Positions 57,933-64,000 of a stretch of DNA of 64,000 bases are shown here, in pieces (within the stretch, counting starts at the first letter, position 1; each line of letters begins with the position of its first letter). Below the pieces are notes generated by a model. The model saw only the letters and a program-made list of their open reading frames with translations. It was not told where the DNA came from and ran no database searches. The translations under genes and the position numbers were made by a program. The DNA is from Bacteroidales bacterium (GTDB taxonomy: Bacteria; Bacteroidota; Bacteroidia; Bacteroidales; Bacteroidaceae). Location of the stretch: contig SFEP01000004.1 of NCBI GenBank assembly GCA_004557185.1, positions 9,853 through 73,852 of the forward strand, in the 5' to 3' direction.

Positions 57933-58223
57933 TTAGATATTGCTGTAGAAATCGATGGTCTCGCCCTCTTTTACAGTGACGATGGCTTTCTTGAAAGCAT
58001 TGCTGCGACCGCGCAGCAGGCCGGCCTTCGTGTAGCGCGCCTTGTTCTTGCCTGCGTAGTTCATCGTGTCAACGCTCGTTACCGTCACGTTGTACAATGC
58101 TTCCACTTCTGCCTTAATCTGAAGTTTGTTGGCCTGGGGGCGAACGACAAAGCCAAACTTGTTCTGCTTGTCGCTCAGGCTGTTCGTCTTCTCAGTGATG
58201 AGAGGTTTGATAATAAATGCCAT
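57933..58223 (-). CDS. rplW: 50S ribosomal protein L23
   Basis: Sits at the tunnel exit and is the docking site for trigger factor and SRP. The 96-residue protein has MAFIIKPLITEKTNSLSDKQ, NKFGFVVRPQANKLQIKAEV and YNVTVTSVDTMNYAGKNKAR. It lies 15 bp after rplD and 7 bp before rplB. Confidence 0.97.
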   Translation of the reverse strand: MAFIIKPLITEKTNSLSDKQNKFGFVVRPQANKLQIKAEVEALYNVTVTSVDTMNYAGKNKARYTKAGLLRGRSNAFKKAIVTVKEGETIDFYSNI

Positions 58224-58238
58224 TTCTCTTACGCTTCT

Positions 58239-58868
58239 TTACTTGGTTAAGACAGTCTCGATGTTCTGAAGGGCGTTCTCAGTAACCACCATCACGCCGG
58301 CGTTCAGCACGCCATACGTGTTGATGTCGCTGGCGATAGCCACCTTGGCGTTAGGCAAGTTGCGAGCAGACAAATATACGTTTTTGTTTGCTTCGGGCAT
58401 CACCATCAGCACCTTTTTGTCAGAAATCTTGAGATTGTTCACAATTTCGATGAACGACTTCGTGCGGGGAGTATCAAGCGTGAAGTCCTCCACTACCACC
58501 AGAGCACCTTCCTGCACCTTGTAGGACAGAGCGCTGCGGCGGGCAAGAGCCTTCACCTTCTTGTTCAGCTTAAAGCGGTAGTCACGGGGCTTGGGACCGA
58601 ACACACGGGCACCACCCACCAGCACGGGCGAGTTGATGTCACCGCGACGGGCACCGCCGCCACCCTTCTGACGGCCGAGCTTGCGCGTCGAACCGCTGAT
58701 TTCACTTCTCTCCTTCGACTTTGCCGTACCCTGACGCTGAGCAGCAAGATACTGCTTCACATCGAGATAAATGGCATGGTCGTTCGGCTCGATGCCGAAT
58801 ACGCTGTCGTTAAGGGTTACCTTGCGGCCCGTATCCTCACCTTTGATATTCAATACACTAACTTCCAT
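58239..58868 (-). CDS. rplD: 50S ribosomal protein L4
   Basis: A tunnel-lining protein which in E. coli also represses the S10 operon. The 209-residue protein has KSKERSEISGSTRKLGRQKG and GGGARRGDINSPVLVGGARV (the tunnel loop), and later NLKISDKKVLMVMPEANKNV. The N-terminus MEVSVLNIKGEDTGRKVTLN is typical. It starts 3 bp after the rplC stop. Confidence 0.97.
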   Translation of the reverse strand: MEVSVLNIKGEDTGRKVTLNDSVFGIEPNDHAIYLDVKQYLAAQRQGTAKSKERSEISGSTRKLGRQKGGGGARRGDINSPVLVGGARVFGPKPRDYRFKLNKKVKALARRSALSYKVQEGALVVVEDFTLDTPRTKSFIEIVNNLKISDKKVLMVMPEANKNVYLSARNLPNAKVAIASDINTYGVLNAGVMVVTENALQNIETVLTK

Positions 58869-58871
58869 TGC

Positions 58872-59489
58872 TTACTTCTCGATAATTACAATTGAACCTT
58901 TGCAGCCGGGAACAGAACCCTTGATAAGGAGCAGGTTGTGTTCGGGAATTACTTTCAACACTCTCAGGTTCTGCGTCGTCACGCGGTCGCCACCCATCTG
59001 GCCACCCATGCGCATACCCTTGAAAACTTTGGCGGGATACGAGCAGGCGCCGATTGAACCTGGCTTGCGCAGACGGTCGTCCTGACCGTGGGTGCTCTGA
59101 CCTACACCGCCGAAGCCGTGACGCTTCACAACGCCCTGGAAGCCCTTACCCTTCGAGGTGCCCACTACGTCTACAAACTTGCAGTCGTTGAAGAGCTCTA
59201 CCGTCAGAGTGTCGCCCAGGTTCAGCTCATGGTCAAAACCTTTGAACTCAGCCAAGTGACGCTTGGGTGTCACGCCTGCCTTCTTAAAGTGGCCCATCAG
59301 CGGAGCTGTCACGTTCTTTTCCTTTGCATCCTGGAAACCAACCTGCACAGCAGCGTAGCCATCCTTTTCGACAGTCTTGATCTGCGTAACAACACAAGGA
59401 CCAACTTCGATAACAGTGCATGGTACATTCTTACCCTCGGCACTGAAAACGGATGTCATTCCGATTTTTTTTCCTAATAATCCTGGCAT
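58872..59489 (-). CDS. rplC: 50S ribosomal protein L3
   Basis: An early-assembly protein reaching the peptidyl-transferase centre. The 205-residue protein starts MPGLLGKKIGMTSVFSAEGK and has GTSKGKGFQGVVKRHGFGGV, QSTHGQDDRLRKPGSIGACS and the usual central loop. It is the first gene of the cluster here. rpsJ, which normally precedes rplC, is absent from the upstream 600 bp, and a promoter box lies at 59646-59639 instead. Confidence 0.97.
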   Translation of the reverse strand: MPGLLGKKIGMTSVFSAEGKNVPCTVIEVGPCVVTQIKTVEKDGYAAVQVGFQDAKEKNVTAPLMGHFKKAGVTPKRHLAEFKGFDHELNLGDTLTVELFNDCKFVDVVGTSKGKGFQGVVKRHGFGGVGQSTHGQDDRLRKPGSIGACSYPAKVFKGMRMGGQMGGDRVTTQNLRVLKVIPEHNLLLIKGSVPGCKGSIVIIEK

Positions 59490-59638
59490 TTCAGTTTTAT
59501 GTTATGAATGAAAATTTATTGTTTTTTGTTCCGTAGCCCACATGTTGCAACCCGCGGGGCGGAGTGGTTATCACTAACCTGTGAGACAAAAGCGCCTCTA
59601 AACAAAGCAGTTATCTTACGTTTCCTACTTTCGGACTG

Positions 59639-59670
59639 CAAAGATAGATATTTATTTCTTCACAACCAAC
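59639..59670 (-). promoter_or_regulatory. Promoter of the ribosomal protein supercluster
   Basis: On the minus strand GTTG (59670-59667), 20 bp, TATCTTTG (59646-59639). The -7 box is perfect. The implied leader to rplC is about 143 nt and contains GGTTAGTGATAACC, a small hairpin that could belong to a ribosomal autoregulatory leader. Confidence 0.6.
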
Positions 59671-59740
59671 ACTTTTCTGCGCAAAACATCCTATTTTTTT
59701 ACGTACCCACCCCGTTCTGTCCCTCAGCCACCCCGCCCTG

Positions 59741-60030
59741 AATGGATGAGGTGAAAAATTGCACTTCACGGAGTGCGTGCTCCGCTTCACGGCATATCGT
59801 CATTGCGGCGCGCCGCCCGTCACAAAATAGATGCCGTGGAAGAAAAATCCCCAGCCGTGGAAGAAAGTTTCCCCGCCGTGGACGAAAGTTCCCACGGCTT
59901 CAAGTTTTCACGCCCGCTACCCGCTTTTTACGGCGCGCCGCCCCGCCAAAAATAGATGCTACGTAAAATTTTTTACGAACGACGTGATTTTTTTTACGAA
60001 CGACGTAAAATTTTTTACGTAGCATCTCCT
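59741..60030. repeat. Modular 21-bp intergenic repeat, locus 6 (modules C, B and A)
   Basis: Module C (59741-59795) has AATGGATGAGGTGAAAAATT, CACTTCACGGAGTGCG and GCTTCACGGCAT. Module B (59824-59910) has CAAAATAGATGCCGTGGAAG and in-phase 21-bp CCGTGGAAG/CCGTGGACG sub-units. Module A (59948-60030) has AAAAATAGATGCTACGTAAA, then ACGAACGACG twice at 21 bp in place of ACGTACGACG, then TACGTAGCATC. The order B then A differs from the other five loci. It lies between the surface-protein unit and the ribosomal promoter. Confidence 0.8.
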
Positions 60031-60055
60031 TTTTCCCGTCACCGGCCCCATTCAT

Positions 60056-60095
60056 GCCACACGGCGGCAACCTGTGTGGGGTTACCGCCGTGTTG
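60056..60095 (-). terminator. Hairpin after the 58-residue peptide gene
   Basis: CACACGGCGGCAACC pairs with GGTTACCGCCGTGT (ending about 60093) with one mismatch, 40 bp past the stop at 60135. It probably ends the transcript of the surface-protein and peptide genes. No clear U-run follows. Confidence 0.5.
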
Positions 60096-60134
60096 GCTTT
60101 GGATATGTTTGCGGCCGTAGCCGCGGTACGTGTC

Positions 60135-60311
60135 TTACTCTTCGCCTTCGCTCCAGTTCTCGGCGCTCCAGCTGCCGCGGTTGGAGAAAGCGGAATTGGT
60201 GGTGTCGTCCTTGTCCACTTCGATGGTTGAACCGTTAAGGCTCACGGCAAGGGGATAGCCTGCGCTAAGCTTGAAGCTCTGCGTGGCGGGTTGCATATAT
60301 TGCTTTTTCAT
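60135..60311 (-). CDS. 58-residue peptide of unknown function
   Basis: MKKQYMQPATQSFKLSAGYP, LAVSLNGSTIEVDKDDTTNS and AFSNRGSWSAENWSEGEE, ending in a proper stop. It has no real signal peptide. The N-terminal pattern MKKxYMxP and the acidic, tryptophan-containing C-terminus (WSAENWSEGEE) resemble many small unannotated Prevotella/Bacteroides proteins I have seen, which form no named family to my knowledge. It starts 75 bp after the stop of the large surface protein on the same strand and is followed by a hairpin, so the two are probably cotranscribed. It might be a secreted peptide or a precursor; this is a guess. Confidence 0.65.
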   Translation of the reverse strand: MKKQYMQPATQSFKLSAGYPLAVSLNGSTIEVDKDDTTNSAFSNRGSWSAENWSEGEE

Positions 60312-60385
60312 TGTCGTATCGTATTAGGGTCGGGCCTCGCCGCGCACCGCAGTGATGCGCGGCAGGCCGAACATGTGGTTAATGG

Positions 60386-63274
60386 TTAGCGGGCAATGAA
60401 CTTCTTGCCGTTGCTGATGTAAACGCCGCCCTTCACGGTGCGCACTACGCGACGGCCGCTGAGGTCGAATACGGGTGCTGCGCTGTCGCCAGCGGTTTCA
60501 ATGCCGCTGATGCCCGTCACGTCGTCGTTGAAGAACATGCGGAGTGAGAGCGAGCTGACGAGGCTCTTGGGCAAGAATGCCTTGTTGGCGGCTACCGAGG
60601 TGAGGCCAGTGCCATTGGCATAGAAGCCGAGGTTGCCGTCGGTGTTGCTCTTGCCAAGGTAGAGGTATTCGCTGAGGTTCTCCGTCATGGTGCGGTAGGT
60701 GCCCTGCAGGTCGCTGGCGAGCGTACCCGTGGCGGTTGTGATGTCGAGCGTAGCGGTGTTGTGGTCCGAAGCTATCACGATACCCGTGCCGGCGGGCACG
60801 GTGCCCTGCTTCGACATGACGAGACCGTCCTTCGCGGCATTAACACTGCCCGTGTAGAGTTTCGAAGCGGCGTCGCTATCTGCTACCTTCACGGCGAAGG
60901 GCACGTAGAGCGTGCCGTAGTAAGCGCCGTCTACTTCATTCAGGGCTACCTGGATGTCGGTGGCGGGCATTACATACCAATGGGTTGCCACAGCTCCTGT
61001 TTCCCAACCTACTACACTGCCGTTGGCTGCCGTATGCAGACAACCATATGTTTGACCATTGGCTCCATTAAAGGCGAAACGTGCGCCAGTATGCTGAATC
61101 GTATAATTCACAGCAGCATCGCTCAATGCCACCTGCTGGCTTGTAGCGACAGAACCGAAATATTTACCCTGTGCACTCAGCGTGTAAGCATCGCCGTTTT
61201 CAGCGATGTAGATTACGCTGCCATAGTTCTTCTTCAGCCCCTCTTCGAGTTGTGTGCCCACCAGTTTCGAGTTACTAGGATCAACTGCGAGATATTTGCC
61301 ATAGTTTGCATTATACAAACGGTAATATTTACCCGTAACGAGACCGTCGTTCACTTCGTTGGCATCAAGGCTTGCTTGGTAAGCTTCTTTGTGATCGCGG
61401 AGCGTTTTAACTGCAGCCAGATTATTGGCGTTCTGCCCCTTGGCACTTACCATTTCGGCACGATGCTGCTCTACGTATCGGCTACCCAACAGCGCACCAT
61501 CAGGGGCACCGAGGTAGTTCTGCATGAGATTGAACTCGTCTGCTGTCATCGTAGCAATGTCGAGCGGAGTATAGAACTTGAATGAAGAACCATTGTCGGC
61601 ATCACTCCAATACTTCACGGCACCATCCTGCAGGTTCATGTAATTGCCATTGTCGGTACGACCTATGCACGTCCAGTCCTTTGCACTGGCGTAAACGTGC
61701 GTACTCTTGGCAAGTTTCCATGTGTAGGAAGCAGGGTTTTCTTTGATGATGGGATAACCTCCTGTACCGTAAGCCAATTTGCGGTTATTCTCCGTGCCAG
61801 CAGCCTTGTTGAAAATTTGGAAGCCGTCGAGAACATTGCCTTTGAAGTACCACCAATAGCCATCTTCATTCAAGAGTGTGGCATAATTTTCAGCGTAATT
61901 ACCAATATTGGCCGTTGCATGATCTGCTGTAAGCTGTGTGTCAAGAGCAGAGTACTTGACAAAGCCATCGTTGTTTGTATTCTGGTGCATCAGCAGAGCA
62001 TAGTAGTTGGGGTCGCTGTCGTTGGTGGTTTTCACGAACGGAAGGTTTTCACTACAAGCTACACGGATAGCGCAGTGGCAGTTGATAGCATCCACCTTAT
62101 CCAGAGAATTGTTCGTCAGATATTCAGCAGCAGGTGCCGAAGGTATAGCACCATCAAGAACGGGCACGGTTTTCGTCATGGTAGAAGATGCGCCAGAGAG
62201 TGTATATACATAATTTACTATCCAGCCATTAGTCAAATTGCTCTCCTCTATGGGATAAAATTCTACCATAAAGACAGAAGCGGGATTGGCATCAGTCCAC
62301 GAACCAAGTACGCCACCAGACTCATGTACGAGAGCGTTAGTGTTTGCATCCGACAAGAGAAAAGACCCCTCGTTCGCCGTAGCTGTGTAACCACCCAGTG
62401 TTACTGCTTCACTATGCAGGTAAAGGTTAGCTTTGCTGCCATAAGCCACGAGCGGTTTAGCTCCAGTAGAAGGCGCAGCCCATGCTGCGGTTTTGCCGCC
62501 ATTGGCAATGGTTATGCTACCGTCACTCTGCTTTTCCACATACCAGATGTAGTAGACGATGTTAGGATCGCTTGCAGTAAGCGAAGCCGAACTGACCACT
62601 ACATTAGTGCCAGGTTCCAACGAATTGGCCTTGAACCAACCCGTTGTTTTGCTGGTATTCACCTGTTTCAGCATGTAATAACCCGTGGCAACCGTGGTGG
62701 TCTTAGTATCAGGCAACGCGCTGAGCTGCACCGGAGTCGTTTGAGCTGTCTGTATTTCCACAGGAATGATTTCAAACTGGCAGTTCGTTCCAGTACCCCG
62801 CCAACCCACGAAACGAGCTGATTGGCAGTCCCAATAAATATTGGCATTGCTTGATTTAAGTTTCCATTTACCAGCACCTGCACCTGTATCAGAAACCTTA
62901 GAAACCTCAAATTTGTCTTTAGCTGCAGACGATGCGTTCACAGTGTACACATCCTGGCCGTCAAGCGGAGTGGAGAAATACTTACCCGAAGCAGACGAGA
63001 ACGAAAACTTTCCGCCGTCTTCGGCGTGTGCCTGCCAAATGTAGGCCGCACCGGCACCTACCACAGCACCATTACCTGGATCGATGCGACCAGTCGTCAC
63101 ATTCTCGTAAAGGAAACCATACTGGGCAGACTTGAAAATGTAATAATGGCCATCTGTAATTTGGCTTACGCCGGTAATGTTACTACCTATGCTGGTAATT
63201 ACATTTCCGGCATTCACTTGCACGGTGCATACACAAGTAAGCAACCACGCAAAAAGAAAAAATACCTTTTTCAT
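60386..63274 (-). CDS. Large secreted surface protein with lectin-like repeats, probable type IX cargo
   Basis: The start MKKVFFLFAWLLTCVCTVQV gives a signal peptide cut near NAG (residue 23) and 962 residues. Several segments follow the pattern G-x-Y-Y-x-L/F, as in DGHYYIFKSAQYGFLYEN, TGYYMLKQVNTSKTTGWF and TGKYYRLYNANYGKYLAVDP, each followed by Trp-containing strands. They resemble ricin-type beta-trefoil or similar carbohydrate-binding units. No catalytic motif is seen. The C-terminus FDLSGRRVVRTVKGGVYISN, then GKKFIAR, is nearly the same as that of the sialidase fusion, supporting a shared export route. I infer a host-glycan or matrix-binding surface protein. The stretch 63275-63540 upstream holds no gene. 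Confidence 0.75.
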   Translation of the reverse strand: MKKVFFLFAWLLTCVCTVQVNAGNVITSIGSNITGVSQITDGHYYIFKSAQYGFLYENVTTGRIDPGNGAVVGAGAAYIWQAHAEDGGKFSFSSASGKYFSTPLDGQDVYTVNASSAAKDKFEVSKVSDTGAGAGKWKLKSSNANIYWDCQSARFVGWRGTGTNCQFEIIPVEIQTAQTTPVQLSALPDTKTTTVATGYYMLKQVNTSKTTGWFKANSLEPGTNVVVSSASLTASDPNIVYYIWYVEKQSDGSITIANGGKTAAWAAPSTGAKPLVAYGSKANLYLHSEAVTLGGYTATANEGSFLLSDANTNALVHESGGVLGSWTDANPASVFMVEFYPIEESNLTNGWIVNYVYTLSGASSTMTKTVPVLDGAIPSAPAAEYLTNNSLDKVDAINCHCAIRVACSENLPFVKTTNDSDPNYYALLMHQNTNNDGFVKYSALDTQLTADHATANIGNYAENYATLLNEDGYWWYFKGNVLDGFQIFNKAAGTENNRKLAYGTGGYPIIKENPASYTWKLAKSTHVYASAKDWTCIGRTDNGNYMNLQDGAVKYWSDADNGSSFKFYTPLDIATMTADEFNLMQNYLGAPDGALLGSRYVEQHRAEMVSAKGQNANNLAAVKTLRDHKEAYQASLDANEVNDGLVTGKYYRLYNANYGKYLAVDPSNSKLVGTQLEEGLKKNYGSVIYIAENGDAYTLSAQGKYFGSVATSQQVALSDAAVNYTIQHTGARFAFNGANGQTYGCLHTAANGSVVGWETGAVATHWYVMPATDIQVALNEVDGAYYGTLYVPFAVKVADSDAASKLYTGSVNAAKDGLVMSKQGTVPAGTGIVIASDHNTATLDITTATGTLASDLQGTYRTMTENLSEYLYLGKSNTDGNLGFYANGTGLTSVAANKAFLPKSLVSSLSLRMFFNDDVTGISGIETAGDSAAPVFDLSGRRVVRTVKGGVYISNGKKFIAR

Positions 63275-63540
63275 GTGATGTTTTTTGATTATTGAATTAA
63301 AAATTGTGTTTCTCGGGGAGTCCTGCTGGGGATTATTTATGTGCTTACATATTTGTACGTCAGCCCAAAGTCCCTCAGTCTGCAAATTTCGGCAAAAGTT
63401 TTACAATCGTGCAAATATTTTGCTACATATTTTCTTCTCTCCCACCTAATTCGTAGGGCGAGGTAGGGCCGAGGCGGGGATGCTGGCGGACATATATATG
63501 TAACGGAGGGTTATGAATGGGTGTGGCGGGTATGAAGGAG

Positions 63541-63588
63541 CACACGCCCCGAAGCTGCGGCGGTGGGCACCCTCGGGGCGTGTGTTTT
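63541..63588 (-). terminator. Hairpin after the right-edge gene
   Basis: CACACGCCCCGA (63541-63552) pairs perfectly with TCGGGGCGTGTG (63573-63584). TTTT follows on the plus strand. By position it most likely ends the leftward gene whose stop is at 63652. Confidence 0.55.
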
Positions 63589-63651
63589 GGGGGAAGAGAG
63601 ACGGTCGGGGCCTATGATGAGCATGGAGCCGCCCACGAGGGGGCCCGCTGT

Positions 63652-64000
63652 CTACAATGCTGGAGGGCACACCAAGAAGCCCTCGACTGTGCCCGTCTGC
63701 GTGGAGAAGTTCACGCCTATTTTATATAAGGGGCGCGGGTCGGCGGCGTACTCGTTGGCGTAGCCTTTTTCCTCGATTTGCTGCAACGCTGCCTCGGCAC
63801 TGCCGTTACGCTTGAACTCGAAGATGTAGACGTAGCCGGGCGTTTCTATCACGCAGTCCATGCGGCCCTGGCTCGTTTCCTTTTCCACAAGTACGGTGTA
63901 GGTGCCGAGCATCTGCATGATGAGGTAGAAGGTGTACTGGAAATGCCGCTCGTTCTGCCGCTCGTCTTTCTTGTCGTGAAAGCGATAGGACACGGAGGCG
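63652..64000 (-). CDS. C-terminal PD-(D/E)XK nuclease-like domain of a larger protein (cut by window edge)
   Basis: The frame is open to the window edge, so this is the last 116 or so residues of a longer protein. RHFQYTFYLIMQMLGTYTVL, VEKETSQGRMDCVIETPGYV and YIFEFKRNGSAEAALQQIEE form a PD-(D/E)XK-like core, with Asp in GRMDCVI and Glu-x-Lys in FEFK. This matches the C-terminal domain of the AAA-ATPase-like (DUF1703-type) proteins that are very abundant in Bacteroidales, often many copies per genome. The N-terminal ATPase part would lie beyond 64000. The cellular role is unknown. Confidence 0.8.
   Translation of the reverse strand, partial: ASVSYRFHDKKDERQNERHFQYTFYLIMQMLGTYTVLVEKETSQGRMDCVIETPGYVYIFEFKRNGSAEAALQQIEEKGYANEYAADPRPLYKIGVNFSTQTGTVEGFLVCPPAL

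Noticed and set aside
60386..63274. Sialidase or glycosidase activity for the 962-residue surface protein
   Set aside because: No Asp boxes, RIP motif or other catalytic signature is visible; only binding-type repeats can be supported.

Overview
The window looks like a chromosomal segment of a high-GC member of the Bacteroidales, most likely a Prevotellaceae-type organism (phylum Bacteroidota). Three things support this: a type IX secretion (gliding/Por) core operon, Bacteroidetes-type promoters (TTTG around -33, TAnnTTTG around -7), and small Bacteroidota families such as DUF3467, DUF4292 and PorP/SprF. The genus cannot be fixed from this sequence. I see no phage, transposase, rRNA operon or CRISPR array.

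Layout. 1-9.2 kb: the start of a leftward gene, an outer-membrane barrel protein, a small unknown protein, dnaX, slyD, aroC, a candidate small RNA, an OmpA-family protein and a DUF3467 protein. 10-15 kb (leftward): three FKBP-type prolyl isomerases in a row, a sirtuin and a dGTPase. 15.2-21.7 kb (rightward): dut, a TPR lipoprotein, a DUF4292 lipoprotein, an EnvC-like protein, a lipid A acyltransferase and superoxide reductase. 22.2-28.5 kb (leftward): porP-gldK-gldL-gldM-gldN, the type IX secretion core. 29-35 kb: a membrane-bound AraC regulator, two transporters with RCK-C domains, tRNA-Arg and an rRNA/tRNA methyltransferase. 35.5-42.8 kb: a 1706-residue SGNH-esterase/sialidase fusion, a Nudix hydrolase and an M64 metallopeptidase. 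43-45 kb: a small lipoprotein and a 1.5 kb repeat-rich gap. 45-59.5 kb (leftward): the S10-spc-alpha ribosomal supercluster from rplC to rplQ, including secY, map, infA and rpoA. 60-63.3 kb: a large surface protein followed by a 58-residue peptide gene. The right edge holds the C-terminus of a PD-(D/E)XK-type protein.

How it fits together. The large secreted proteins at 35.5 and 60.4 kb share the ending DLSGRRV...GG/NG-K/Q-KFIAR. They are plausible cargo of the type IX system encoded at 22-28 kb, together suggesting export of host-glycan-degrading enzymes. The periplasmic isomerases, OmpA, EnvC-like and lipid A genes form an envelope-biogenesis theme.

The most unusual content is between genes. 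(1) Three arrays of three 84-bp tandem repeats lie in front of the left-edge gene, dnaX and the type IX operon. Every unit carries a -33 TTTG and a -7 element (full or one base off TAnnTTTG) with exactly 19 bp between them, pointing at the neighbouring gene. (2) Six intergenic loci hold modular palindromic arrays built from 21-bp sub-units: a TACGTA/ACGTCG module and a CCGTGG/CCACGG module, usually opened by AAAATAGATGC. (3) Two more repeat families also have an 84-bp period. The periods 21 and 84 correspond to 2 and 8 helical turns. I do not recognise these as a described system.
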